Assembly: GCA_002066995.1 (NCBI GenBank)
Contig: MWTC01000016.1
Span: 1-64,000 of the forward strand
DNA length: 64,000 nucleotides
DNA from: Sphingobacteriales bacterium UTBCD1
GTDB lineage: Bacteria; Bacteroidota; Bacteroidia; Chitinophagales; Chitinophagaceae
Reading direction: 5' to 3'
In this document: in pieces, positions 44,401 to 53,504 of the stretch
Layout: every line of letters begins with the position of its first letter
Numbering within the stretch: position 1 is the first letter of the stretch
Position numbers and translations under genes: made by a program
The notes under the pieces: model-generated
Told to the model about the DNA's origin: nothing
The model's input: the letters and a program-made list of their open reading frames with translations, nothing else
Database searches by the model: none

Positions 44401-45561
44401 ATGAATTTTGATCCGATTTTAAAAAAGATACGTGAGATATATAATGAGTCCGAAGCATTTATCCCCTTGCATGCACCGGTATTTAACGGAAATGAAAAAA
44501 AATATTTAAATGAAACCATAGATTCGACTTTTGTCTCCTCCGTGGGCGAATTTGTGAACAGGATAGAAAGAGATTTAGCTGCATACACAGGAGCAAAGCG
44601 GGCTATAGCCATGGTGAATGGCACCACTGCCCTGCAACTTGCCTTGCAACTGGTCGGTGTTAAAAACGGGGATGAGGTCATCACTCAACCACTGACATTT
44701 ATTGCCACAGCAAATGCTATTTCACATGCTGGGGCGCTACCGGTGTTTGTAGATGTGGACAGGGAAACACTGGGAATGTCACCGGATTCATTGAAAGAAT
44801 TCCTGGATAGGAATTGTACTGTAGATGAAAAAGGTAATTGTATTAATAAAAGATCTAGGAGAACGATAAAAGCATGCGTACCAATGCATACTTTTGGTTT
44901 CCCGGTACGAATAGATTTGATTGAAAATGTATGTAAAGAATATAACCTGGCGCTTGTGGAGGACGCAGCTGAATCACTGGGAAGCAGCTTTAAAGACAAA
45001 AGCACAGGTACATTTGGACTAATGGGGACACTTAGTTTCAACGGGAATAAAACAATTACTTGCGGCGGCGGTGGTGCTATACTGACAAATAATGAAGAGA
45101 TTGCAGACAAGGCAAAGCATCTTTCCACAACTGCAAAAATCCCACATGCCTGGGAATTTGTTCATGATGCAATCGGGTATAATTACAGGATGCCCAATTT
45201 AAATGCTGCTTTAGCTTGTGCTCAACTGGAACAGTTAGATACTTTTTTAAAAAGTAAGAGGAAAGTCAGTAAGATTTATGAAGAGTTTTTTAAAAATGTA
45301 CACGGGATCACTTTTAAAACGGAAACTGCGAATACGAAAGCCAATTACTGGCTCAATACAATCATTTTTGATGACCCGGATGAGAAAGAGGAGTTTTTAA
45401 AAGTTTCCAATGCTCATAAAATAATGACTAGGCCAATATGGCGATTGATGAATAAACTGCCTATGTATGAAAACTGTACCAGGGGTAATTTACACAACAG
45501 TGAATACCTGGAACAACGTGTGGTAAACATTCCAAGCAGCACGATACATAATAACAAGTGA
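44401..45561 (+). CDS. legC: LegC-type PLP aminotransferase
   Basis: The 386-aa product belongs to the DegT/DnrJ/EryC1 fold: FIPLHAPVFNGNEKKYLNET, FVSSVGEFVNRIERDLAAYT, GAKRAIAMVNGTTALQLALQ, ALVEDAAESLGSSFKDKSTG (Asp-Ala-Ala PLP contact) and SFNGNKTITCGGGGAILTNN (Schiff-base Lys). VSSVGEFV and the long insert with a Cys pair match LegC, which aminates the 4-keto sugar in legionaminic acid synthesis. It overlaps the next gene by 1 bp. Confidence 0.88.
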   Translation: MNFDPILKKIREIYNESEAFIPLHAPVFNGNEKKYLNETIDSTFVSSVGEFVNRIERDLAAYTGAKRAIAMVNGTTALQLALQLVGVKNGDEVITQPLTFIATANAISHAGALPVFVDVDRETLGMSPDSLKEFLDRNCTVDEKGNCINKRSRRTIKACVPMHTFGFPVRIDLIENVCKEYNLALVEDAAESLGSSFKDKSTGTFGLMGTLSFNGNKTITCGGGGAILTNNEEIADKAKHLSTTAKIPHAWEFVHDAIGYNYRMPNLNAALACAQLEQLDTFLKSKRKVSKIYEEFFKNVHGITFKTETANTKANYWLNTIIFDDPDEKEEFLKVSNAHKIMTRPIWRLMNKLPMYENCTRGNLHNSEYLEQRVVNIPSSTIHNNK

Positions 45562-46199
45562 TGCCCGAAAAAGAGATTATATTAATAGGAGGAGGTGGTC
45601 ATTGCAAAGCATGTATTGATGTTATTGAAGCAACCGGGAAATATCATATCTCAGGTATTGTTGATGTTAAAGAAAAAGTGGGTCAAAAAGTTTTCAACTA
45701 CGCAGTCATTGCATCAGATGAAGAAATATCAAAATTGATTTCTCCTTCCGTATTGTTTCTTATTACTGCAGGACAGATCCGGAGTGCAGGTTTGAGAAAA
45801 GATCTTATGGGAAAGGTGATCCAGTACGGTGGCATGATGGCAATAGTGATATCTCCGTTTGCTATAGTTTCTAAGCATTCGGAAATAGGCCGGGGAACTA
45901 TTGTAATGCACAAATCTGTAATTAACGCTGGGGCAAAAATCGGGACAAATGTAATTATCAATACGGGTGCGATTGTAGAACACGATTCAACAGTTGATAG
46001 TGATTCTCATATTTCCACCATGGCATGTATTAACGGAGGATGCCGGATAGGTTCGGGTTGTTTTATTGGAAGTAATGCAGTGGTGAATGAAAGCGTGTCA
46101 ATTTTGAATGATGTTATTGTCGGATCCGGATCAGTGGTAAACAGAAATATCACAGAGCCCGGTATATACGCAGGTAACCCGGTAGTGAAAATAAAATAA
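45561..46199 (+). CDS. neuD: NeuD/LegH-type sugar O- or N-acetyltransferase
   Basis: The 212-aa product has the PglD-like N-terminal Rossmann segment ILIGGGGHCKACIDVIEATG and a hexapeptide-repeat domain (GRGTIVMHKSVINAGAKIGT, NVIINTGAIVEHDSTVDSDS). His residues in VEHDS and HISTM match the catalytic site of the family. It probably acetylates the amino group made by LegC. A TGATG junction joins it to the aminotransferase gene; a GTG at 45558 is an alternative. Confidence 0.88.
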   Translation: MPEKEIILIGGGGHCKACIDVIEATGKYHISGIVDVKEKVGQKVFNYAVIASDEEISKLISPSVLFLITAGQIRSAGLRKDLMGKVIQYGGMMAIVISPFAIVSKHSEIGRGTIVMHKSVINAGAKIGTNVIINTGAIVEHDSTVDSDSHISTMACINGGCRIGSGCFIGSNAVVNESVSILNDVIVGSGSVVNRNITEPGIYAGNPVVKIK

Positions 46200-46207
46200 A
46201 GTTGAAA

Positions 46208-47224
46208 ATGTTGCCAGGTCATGTAAAAATTATTGCGGAAGCGGGTGTAAATCATAATGGGAATATTGATTTAGCCAAAAAGCTGATTGATGTAGCTGTG
46301 GATGCAGGTGCAGATATTGTAAAATTTCAGACTTTCAGGTCTGGAAAATTAGTAACTAAGCAGGCACGCAAAGCTGATTATCAGAAGAAGAATCTTGGCG
46401 GAAATTCAGATACTCAATTTGAAATGCTGAAAGCTCTTGAATTGTCAGAAAATGATCATGTGCTGCTAAAAAAATATTGCGGGCAAAGACATATAGGTTT
46501 CCTTTCTACTCCTTTTGATACAGACAGTATCGATTTCTTAACCGGATTAGGAATGACAACCGGGAAAATTCCTTCAGGAGAATTGACCAACCTTCCTTAC
46601 TTGAGGAAAATGGCAAAAAGCTTTAAAGAGATCATTTTATCAACAGGAATGGCAACAATGGATGAGATCGGGGAGGCAATGCATGTATTACAAAAAGAAG
46701 ACGTTTCTCCCGGCATGATTACAATACTTCATTGCAACACGGAATACCCTACACCTATGGAAGATGTAAATCTGAAAGCGATGATAGCATTGCGTGACGA
46801 GTTTCATACACCCGTGGGCTATTCAGATCATACCCTGGGAATAGAAGTTCCTATAGCAGCTGTAGCTTTAGGTGCTACTGTGATTGAAAAGCATTTTACA
46901 TTAGATAAGAAGATGAAGGGCCCCGATCATAGAGCTTCATTGGAACCCGGTGAATTGAAATCAATGGTTCTTGCGATCCGGAATATTGAAAAAGCCATGG
47001 CCGGATCCGGAATTAAAGAACCTTCTCCTTCAGAAATGAAAAATATCACTATTGCAAGAAAAAGTATTGTGGCAGCAGTGCCAATAAAAGCCGGTGAACT
47101 GTTTACCGAAATAAACATTGCTGTAAAGCGGCCGGCAGGAGGTATCAGTCCAATGAAATGGGATGAAGTGATCGGAACAAAAGCAAAAAGAGATTACCTG
47201 GAAGACGAAATGATTGAAATCTGA
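46208..47224 (+). CDS. neuB: Nonulosonate synthase (NeuB/LegI type)
   Basis: The 338-aa product condenses a hexose with phosphoenolpyruvate to a nine-carbon acid. It shows KIIAEAGVNHNGNIDLAKKL, VKFQTFRSGKLVTKQARKAD, GFLSTPFDTDSIDFL, KIPSGELTNLPYLRKMAKSF, HCNTEYPTPMEDVNLKAM, YSDHTLG and a C-terminal SAF (antifreeze-like) domain beginning RKSIVAAVPIKAGELF. ATG 46208 is preferred over a TTG at 46202. The gene order matches leg-type clusters. Confidence 0.94.
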   Translation: MLPGHVKIIAEAGVNHNGNIDLAKKLIDVAVDAGADIVKFQTFRSGKLVTKQARKADYQKKNLGGNSDTQFEMLKALELSENDHVLLKKYCGQRHIGFLSTPFDTDSIDFLTGLGMTTGKIPSGELTNLPYLRKMAKSFKEIILSTGMATMDEIGEAMHVLQKEDVSPGMITILHCNTEYPTPMEDVNLKAMIALRDEFHTPVGYSDHTLGIEVPIAAVALGATVIEKHFTLDKKMKGPDHRASLEPGELKSMVLAIRNIEKAMAGSGIKEPSPSEMKNITIARKSIVAAVPIKAGELFTEINIAVKRPAGGISPMKWDEVIGTKAKRDYLEDEMIEI

Positions 47225-47225
47225 T

Positions 47226-48383
47226 ATGAAAGGAAAGATATGCGTTTTTACCGGCAGCAGGGCAGAATACGGACTGCTTTATCCGCTCATGCGTCAAATC
47301 AAAATGATTAAACAGTTCCGTTTGCAGGTACTGGTATCGGGTATGCACCTTTCCTCTCAATATGGCAGCACCTATCACCAAATAGAAAAAGACGGATTCC
47401 GGATTGAGGAAAAAGTTGAAATGCTTTTATCTTCTGATACTGATGTGGCTGTTACCAAATCTGTCGGCCTGGGAATAATTGGTTTTGCAGATGCACTTGC
47501 AAAATTAAAACCGGAACTGGCTGTGATATTAGGTGACCGGTTTGAAGCTTTTGCTTTTGCAACAGCATGCTATCTCAACGGCGTACCGGTTGCTCATTTA
47601 CACGGAGGTGAACTTACTGAAGCAGCCTCTGACGATGGCCTCAGGCATGCTATTACCAAGTTAGCTTATTATCATTTTACTTCTGCAGAACAATACAGGC
47701 AAAGAGTCATTCAGCTGGGTGAGTGTCCGGAACGGGTCTTTAACGTGGGTGCTATAGGAATTGATAATATCAGGGAGATGAAATTAATGAGCAGGCAACA
47801 AATCACTTCTTACCTGGGATTTAATAGTAATGATCATTATTTGCTGGTCACATTTCACCCGGTCACCCTCAGCCAGGAAGAAGGTACATTACAATTCCGG
47901 TCGCTGATCACAGCATTGAAAAAAATAAAAGACCTTAAAGTGGTATTTACGATGCCCAATGCAGATGCGAATAACCGGCTGATCTCCGGTCTTGTTACTG
48001 ACTTTTCAAAGTCCAACCCTGATAGAGTTGTTACGTTTACCAGCATGGGCCAGCTCCGTTATCTTTCAGCAATGAAGTATTGCTCTGCAGTGGTAGGGAA
48101 TTCTTCAAGCGGGATAATAGAAGCGCCGGCATTGGGAATACCCACGGTAAATATCGGTGAGCGCCAGGCGGGCCGGATATTTGTAAACAGTATCATTCAA
48201 TCAGGCTATCACACGGAAGAGATCAAGAGATCGATCCTTAAAGCAATTAATCCTGATTTCAGCAAGAAATGCAAAAAGCAGGAAATCCCTTATGGTGATG
48301 GAACGGCAGCAAAAAAAATCATCCGTATATTAACCGGGCTAAAATTGCCGGGATCATTGAAAAAATCATTTTACGATTTATAA
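47226..48383 (+). CDS. neuC: UDP/GDP-sugar 2-epimerase, hydrolysing (NeuC/LegG type)
   Basis: The 385-aa product starts KICVFTGSRAEYGLLYPLMR, typical of NeuC/LegG. Later motifs are VILGDRFEAFAFATACYLNG, VPVAHLHGGELTEAASDDGL, RHAITKLAYYHFTSAEQYRQ and VVGNSSSGIIEAPALGIPTV with the catalytic Asp, Glu and His residues of the GT-B-like epimerases. It releases the free hexose for NeuB. It begins 1 bp after the neuB stop. Confidence 0.94.
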   Translation: MKGKICVFTGSRAEYGLLYPLMRQIKMIKQFRLQVLVSGMHLSSQYGSTYHQIEKDGFRIEEKVEMLLSSDTDVAVTKSVGLGIIGFADALAKLKPELAVILGDRFEAFAFATACYLNGVPVAHLHGGELTEAASDDGLRHAITKLAYYHFTSAEQYRQRVIQLGECPERVFNVGAIGIDNIREMKLMSRQQITSYLGFNSNDHYLLVTFHPVTLSQEEGTLQFRSLITALKKIKDLKVVFTMPNADANNRLISGLVTDFSKSNPDRVVTFTSMGQLRYLSAMKYCSAVVGNSSSGIIEAPALGIPTVNIGERQAGRIFVNSIIQSGYHTEEIKRSILKAINPDFSKKCKKQEIPYGDGTAAKKIIRILTGLKLPGSLKKSFYDL

Positions 48384-48384
48384 T

Positions 48385-49428
48385 ATGATACAGAAAGATC
48401 ATACTATTGAAATGGATGCTACCGTAAAAGATGCACTGAATAAATTAAATGAATTGGATATTGGTTCCATGACCTTATTTGTTATCAGGGATAAAGAGAT
48501 CGTAGGTACGGTAACTGATGGAGATATCCGGAGAGGCCTGTTAAAACAGGTTGACCTTTCTGATCCGGTAAGCTCTATCATGAATCGCCGGTTCAGATTT
48601 TTATCGGAGGAAAACTTTAAAGTCGAAGAATTAAAACAGTTACGTGAAAAGAAAATATTGCTCTTACCTGTTTTGAACAGGCAAAAAGAATTAATAGACA
48701 TTATAGATCTTACGGAGAAAAGATCATGGTTACCCATTGATGTTTTAATTATGGCTGGGGGTGAAGGAAAGCGGTTAAGACCATTAACCCTCAAAACTCC
48801 TAAGCCTATGTTGATTGTTGGTAAAAAACCTATTTTAGAGCACAACATTGACAGGCTAATTCAGTTCGGGGTCAAGAAGTTTCATATATCTGTTAAGTAT
48901 CTTAAGGAAAAAATTGTGAACCATTTCAAAGAAGGTACTTCAAAAAATATTGAAATAGATTATGTGATCGAAACAAAAGCATTGGGTACTATAGGGGCTT
49001 TATCATTGATAGAAGACTTAAAGCACGATTATGTACTTGTTATGAATGCAGATGTGTTGACAAATATTGATTTTGAAGATATGCTTTTAGCTCTTGAAAA
49101 GGAATACGCTGACATGATTGTGGCATCTTCGCCTTATGAAGTAAAAGTACCTTATGGTGTATTAGAGATGGATGAACGAAGGATAACCGGGCTTATAGAA
49201 AAGCCTATTTATACTTATTTTTCCAATGCAGGTGTGTATATTATCCGCAAAGATGCATTGAGGTATTTAAAAAGAAATGAAAAGATCAATGCGACTGATT
49301 TCATGGATATTTTAATCGCGAATAATCGTAGAGTAATCAATTACCCTATTCTTGGCTATTGGCTTGATATTGGAAGTATTGAGTCGTTTGAGAAAGCACA
49401 AGATGATATTAAACACTTGGATCTTTAA
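48385..49428 (+). CDS. ptmE: CBS-domain sugar nucleotidyltransferase (PtmE/LegE-like)
   Basis: The 347-aa product carries a CBS pair (about 1-112: VTDGDIRRGLL, SSIMNRRFRFL) and a nucleotidyltransferase domain (about 118-345): VLIMAGGEGKRLRPLTLKTP, KPMLIVGKKPILEHNIDRLI, and VMNADVLTNIDFEDML. The same architecture is found in Campylobacter PtmE, which makes GDP-GlcN for legionaminic acid. This suggests the pathway here uses GDP-linked rather than UDP-linked intermediates. Substrate assignment is by analogy. Confidence 0.82.
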   Translation: MIQKDHTIEMDATVKDALNKLNELDIGSMTLFVIRDKEIVGTVTDGDIRRGLLKQVDLSDPVSSIMNRRFRFLSEENFKVEELKQLREKKILLLPVLNRQKELIDIIDLTEKRSWLPIDVLIMAGGEGKRLRPLTLKTPKPMLIVGKKPILEHNIDRLIQFGVKKFHISVKYLKEKIVNHFKEGTSKNIEIDYVIETKALGTIGALSLIEDLKHDYVLVMNADVLTNIDFEDMLLALEKEYADMIVASSPYEVKVPYGVLEMDERRITGLIEKPIYTYFSNAGVYIIRKDALRYLKRNEKINATDFMDILIANNRRVINYPILGYWLDIGSIESFEKAQDDIKHLDL

Positions 49429-50111
49429 TGAATTACCTTTTTGTAATTCCGGCAAGAGGTGGAAGCAAAGGATTGCCGGGGAAAAATATTAAGCTACTTA
49501 ATGATAAACCGCTAATAATTTATTCCCTCGAATTTGCACGGCTTTTTACTTCTGATGATAATATTTGTATTACTACAGACAGTGATGAAATTGCTGACTG
49601 CGTAAAACAGTATGGTTATACAGTACCCTTTAAACGACCTACAGAACTCGCTACGGATGGTGCCGGCATGCATGAGGTAATATTACATGCATTGATGTAT
49701 TATGAACAGTCAGGTAAAAAATTCGATGCCGTTATTCTTCTTCAGCCAACTTCGCCATTGCGTGAAAAAAGACATCTTGATGAAGCTCTCGAGCTCTTCA
49801 ATAAAGAGGTGGATATGGTAGTGTCTGTGACAGAGTCTGAAGCCAATCCGTATTATAATTTATTTGAATTAGACAAGAACGGTTTTCTTGTTAAGTCAAA
49901 GCCCGGGCATTTTATCACACGACAGGAATGCCCGAAAGTGTTTTCCTATAACGGAGCTCTTTATATCATCAATACAGAATCATTGAGACAGGAACAGATT
50001 CATAAATTCAATAAAATTAAAATGTACCTGATGTCTGCTGATTATTCAATAGATATTGACACAGAGCTAGACTGGCAAATTTTAAAAACAATTATAAAAA
50101 ATAAAAAGTGA
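49428..50111 (+). CDS. neuA: CMP-nonulosonate cytidylyltransferase (NeuA/LegF type)
   Basis: The 227-aa product has the signature FVIPARGGSKGLPGKNIKLL, PLIIYSLEFARLF, VILLQPTSPLREKRHLDEAL, and DIDTELDWQI near the end, with metal-binding Asp residues. It activates the nonulosonic acid as its CMP derivative. The ATG overlaps the previous stop (TAATG) and its own stop overlaps the GTG of the next gene, so translation is coupled. Confidence 0.93.
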   Translation: MNYLFVIPARGGSKGLPGKNIKLLNDKPLIIYSLEFARLFTSDDNICITTDSDEIADCVKQYGYTVPFKRPTELATDGAGMHEVILHALMYYEQSGKKFDAVILLQPTSPLREKRHLDEALELFNKEVDMVVSVTESEANPYYNLFELDKNGFLVKSKPGHFITRQECPKVFSYNGALYIINTESLRQEQIHKFNKIKMYLMSADYSIDIDTELDWQILKTIIKNKK

Positions 50112-50728
50112 TTGATTTTTTTAATCATTTGCAAAAAAAGTATTTTAATAAAATTCAGCCAGATGGTGAATTATTGCAGATAGCTTTGAAGGAAACCACA
50201 AATGATGTTAATTACCATTATAAGAATTGTTCGGAGAGTGAAGTGGTTAATAATATTCAACTAAATGGCCCCTATTTGTCAATATTTTTATATAGGCTTG
50301 GAGTAATATACTTTTCAAAAAATGAAAGAGAAAGTGTTTTATTAATACACGGGTTACTTAGAAATTTATGTAGTTGTGAGTTTTATTTTTCTACGAAAAT
50401 CGATGTTGGTTTTCTTCCGGTTCATGGTCTGGGTTCTGTTATTGGCTCAAGATCTAAAATCGGAAGTGGATTTATTATTTATCAAAATTGTACTATTGGA
50501 CATAAAGGGGATGGTGAAGATGGCCCTGTAATTGGGGATAATGTTACTTTATTTCCTTCGGGGATGATATTAGGGAATTGTAAAGTTGGCCACATGGTCA
50601 CCATCGCGCCAGGTTCGGAGGTTTTAAATGACATTGATCACAGTTGTATAGTTTCCGGCAACCCTGCAACTATTATTGGCGTAAATACAATTGATAAATT
50701 AAAAAAGTACAGGCCGAATTTTCTATAA
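50108..50728 (+). CDS. Serine acetyltransferase-like hexapeptide acyltransferase
   Basis: The 206-aa product starts with GTG, overlapping the previous stop by 4 bp. The C-terminal half is a left-handed beta-helix: VGFLPVHGLGSVIGSRSKIG, SGFIIYQNCTIGHKGDGEDG, NVTLFPSGMILGNCKVGHMV. VHG and GHKG resemble CysE, but the N-terminal helical domain is divergent. An acyltransferase acting on a sugar of this cluster is more likely than cysteine synthesis. The gene is strikingly AT-rich. Confidence 0.75.
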   Translation: MIDFFNHLQKKYFNKIQPDGELLQIALKETTNDVNYHYKNCSESEVVNNIQLNGPYLSIFLYRLGVIYFSKNERESVLLIHGLLRNLCSCEFYFSTKIDVGFLPVHGLGSVIGSRSKIGSGFIIYQNCTIGHKGDGEDGPVIGDNVTLFPSGMILGNCKVGHMVTIAPGSEVLNDIDHSCIVSGNPATIIGVNTIDKLKKYRPNFL

Positions 50729-50750
50729 TGATTTGAATAAAAAATAATTA

Positions 50751-51602
50751 ATGAAGTTTAATCGTATAATAGCACGGTTGGATATTAAAGGCCCAAATCT
50801 TGTAAAAGGCATACACCTTGAAGGTCTTAGAGTTTTGGGTAAGCCTGAAGATTTTGCAAAGTACTATTATGAAAATGGAGCCGACGAGTTATTCTATCAG
50901 GACGTCGTTGCTAGTTTGTATGAAAGAAACAGCCTGCACGAAATAATTTCATCCACAGCCAAAAAAAATTTCATTCCGCTTACTGTTGGTGGTGGTATCC
51001 GTTCTATACAGGATATACGGGAAGTGTTAAGGGCAGGTGCAGATAAGGTTTGTATTAATACAGCAGCAATAAAATCACCCCAACTTATCAAAGAGGCATC
51101 TCTAAAATTCGGCTCTTCTACAATTGTCGTGGCAATTGAAGCAATAAAGCAGCTAGATGGAAAATATTTTGCGTTTGTTGATAATGGACGTGAAGAAACA
51201 GGAAGAGAAGTTTTTGCATGGGCAAAAGAAGTGGAGGAATTAGGAGCAGGTGAAATCGTAATTACCTCAGTTGACAGGGAAGGTACCGGAACCGGATATG
51301 ATATTGAGCTGACAAAAAAAATCGCAATGGCTGTTAATATTCCAGTAATTGCACATGGCGGTCCGGGCAAATCTGAACATATCAGCGAGGTTATATCAGA
51401 TGGTCATGCTGACGCTGTAGCTGTGGCATCTGTTATCCATTATGATTTTATTGCACAACAGCTATCTGATATGCAAAACCGCACTGAGGGTAATATCTCC
51501 TTTCTTAATAGCGGAAGAAAGCAATTTGGTAAAATTGAACCTGTAAGCCTCAGGCAGATTAAGCAACATCTTATACAAAATCATATTAATACCCGTCCGT
51601 AA
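50751..51602 (+). CDS. hisF2: HisF-like cyclase subunit of an acetamidino-sugar system
   Basis: The 283-aa product is a HisF-type TIM barrel: IIARLDIKGPNLVKGIHLEG (with the first catalytic Asp), FIPLTVGGGIRSIQDI, VITSVDREGTGTGYDIELTK and IPVIAHGGPGKSEH. The second catalytic Asp, normally in VVAIDA, is Glu here (VVAIEA). It is about 30 residues longer than histidine-pathway HisF. With HisH-like and PseA-like genes following, it probably delivers ammonia for making an acetamidino group, as known for O-antigen HisF2/HisH2, not for histidine. Confidence 0.88.
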   Translation: MKFNRIIARLDIKGPNLVKGIHLEGLRVLGKPEDFAKYYYENGADELFYQDVVASLYERNSLHEIISSTAKKNFIPLTVGGGIRSIQDIREVLRAGADKVCINTAAIKSPQLIKEASLKFGSSTIVVAIEAIKQLDGKYFAFVDNGREETGREVFAWAKEVEELGAGEIVITSVDREGTGTGYDIELTKKIAMAVNIPVIAHGGPGKSEHISEVISDGHADAVAVASVIHYDFIAQQLSDMQNRTEGNISFLNSGRKQFGKIEPVSLRQIKQHLIQNHINTRP

Positions 51603-51604
51603 TT

Positions 51605-52249
51605 ATGAATAGCAAAGTTGTTATTATCGATTACCAACTGGGTAATCTGTTTAGCGTAAAGCAAGCTTGTGAATACCTTGGTTACGATGCAATCATTTCA
51701 AGCAATCCTGAAGAATTACTTGCGGCTGATTATGCAATACTGCCCGGAGTTGGGGCCTTTAATGACTCAATGAAGAATCTTGAGTCCTTTGGTCTTGTAA
51801 AAGCAATTCACCAATACATTAATTCCGGTAAACCCTTTATGGGAGTTTGTCTTGGATTACAATTGCTGCTTACCGAAAGTGAGGAGTTTGGCAGTACAAA
51901 GGGTTTAAATATTATACCGGGCATTGTGAAAAAATTCCCTCCGGATATCAATCATGAATTTAAGGTCCCGCAGATTCAGTGGAACCAGATATTTGAACCT
52001 TCAGATGGAAAATGGCAAAACACAGCGCTTTGTGTTTGTAAGCCTGGTGACTACATGTACTTCGTTCATTCTTTTTATGCTCAGCCTGACTCGGAAGATT
52101 ATGTATTGGCTAAAACGACTTACGGAGGAACAAGTTATTGTTCTTCGGTTCAGAGGGCTAATGTATTTGCTACACAATTTCATCCTGAAAAAAGTGGGCT
52201 GCATGGAGTAGAAATTTATAAACAATGGTTTGATCAAAATAAAAAATAA
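51605..52249 (+). CDS. hisH2: HisH-like glutamine amidotransferase subunit
   Basis: The 214-aa product has the class I glutaminase triad: nucleophile Cys in GKPFMGVCLGLQLLLTESEE, and His-Glu in ATQFHPEKSGLHG. VVIIDYQLGNLFSVKQACEY is the standard HisH start. It hydrolyses glutamine and passes ammonia to the HisF-like barrel. It starts 2 bp after the hisF2 stop. No other histidine gene is nearby, so it belongs to the sugar cluster. Confidence 0.92.
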   Translation: MNSKVVIIDYQLGNLFSVKQACEYLGYDAIISSNPEELLAADYAILPGVGAFNDSMKNLESFGLVKAIHQYINSGKPFMGVCLGLQLLLTESEEFGSTKGLNIIPGIVKKFPPDINHEFKVPQIQWNQIFEPSDGKWQNTALCVCKPGDYMYFVHSFYAQPDSEDYVLAKTTYGGTSYCSSVQRANVFATQFHPEKSGLHGVEIYKQWFDQNKK

Positions 52250-52263
52250 TAAGAAATCAGAAT

Positions 52264-53499
52264 ATGCAACAGGATTTGGAAGTAAAATACGGGCTACCCC
52301 GTGAAGTAAAATTTTGTAAAAAATGTGTGATGAGCAACCAGCGTCCGGTTTCGGAAGTGGAGTTCAAGCATAATATCAATACAAAAAAGAAAACGTTGAC
52401 CTTTGATGATGAAGGCATTTGTGATGCATGCCGGGCAAACGAACAGAAGGATACTATTGACTGGAAAAAAAGGGAAGAAGAGTTGTTCGCTTTACTGGAT
52501 AAATACAGGCGTAAAGACGGCTCTTATGATTGTCTTGTTCCGGGCAGCGGTGGTAAGGATAGCGCCTACCAGGCGCATATCTTGAAATATAAATATGGTA
52601 TGAATCCCCTTACAATAACATGGCCTCCCATTTTATACACCGAGTACGGGTATGAGAACTGGAAAAACTGGATTGATATTGGCGGTTTTGATAACCTGTC
52701 GTTTCGAAGAAACGGCAGAATAATGAAACTGCTGACAAAACTTTCAATTGAAAACCTGTTACATCCTTTTCAAACATTTATTTTAGGGCAGAAGAACCTA
52801 GGTCCAAAATTGGCTGCCAAGTTTGGAATACCATTAGTTTTTTATGGTGAGAACGAAGCTGAGTATGGTAATCCAATAGCCGATAATTCTACTTCTCTTC
52901 GCGATAAGTCATTTCATACGTTCAGTCATATTGATGAATTATATCTCGGCGGTGTATCAATTGCTGAACTGAGAGAAAAATACAACATCAGTATTGGCGA
53001 TCTAAAGGCTTTTCTTCCGGCACCGGCTGATGAACTTGAAAAAGCAAACATACAGGTACACTATTTAGGATACTATTTGCGGTGGACGCCACAGGAGGTG
53101 TATTATTATGCTGTGGAGAATACAGGTTTCAAGGCCAGACCATTCAGAACACAAGGTACTTACAGCAAGTACAATAGTATTGATGATATGATTGATGATC
53201 TTCATTATTATACAACTTATATTAAGTTTGGTATCGGCAGGGCTACTTATGATGCCTCACAGGAAATAAGAAATCATCACCTTAATCGTGAAGAAGGTGT
53301 GGCATTGGTGAAAAAATTTGACGGTGAGTTTCCTGACAGATATTTCAATACAATCATGGATTATATCGGTATGTCACCTGATCATTTTAATGAATTATGT
53401 GATAAGTTCCGATCCCCTCATCTCTGGGGCAAGAATACTTCAGGCGAATGGAAGCTAAGGCATAATGTTTCCGGTAGCGGACTTGATGACCAGCAATAA
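52264..53499 (+). CDS. N-acetyl sugar amidotransferase (PseA/WbpG-like)
   Basis: The 411-aa product has Cys pairs (CKKCVMSNQRP and CDACRANEQ) and a PP-loop ATP pyrophosphatase motif PGSGGKDSAYQAHILK. Conserved later parts are FYGENEAEYGNPIADN and YLGYYLRWTPQEVYYYAVEN. This family turns an N-acetyl group into an acetamidino group on sugars such as pseudaminic, legionaminic or mannuronic acid derivatives, using ammonia from HisF2/HisH2. The complete three-gene module stands right after the nonulosonate genes. Confidence 0.92.
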   Translation: MQQDLEVKYGLPREVKFCKKCVMSNQRPVSEVEFKHNINTKKKTLTFDDEGICDACRANEQKDTIDWKKREEELFALLDKYRRKDGSYDCLVPGSGGKDSAYQAHILKYKYGMNPLTITWPPILYTEYGYENWKNWIDIGGFDNLSFRRNGRIMKLLTKLSIENLLHPFQTFILGQKNLGPKLAAKFGIPLVFYGENEAEYGNPIADNSTSLRDKSFHTFSHIDELYLGGVSIAELREKYNISIGDLKAFLPAPADELEKANIQVHYLGYYLRWTPQEVYYYAVENTGFKARPFRTQGTYSKYNSIDDMIDDLHYYTTYIKFGIGRATYDASQEIRNHHLNREEGVALVKKFDGEFPDRYFNTIMDYIGMSPDHFNELCDKFRSPHLWGKNTSGEWKLRHNVSGSGLDDQQ

Positions 53500-53504
53500 T
53501 CTGC

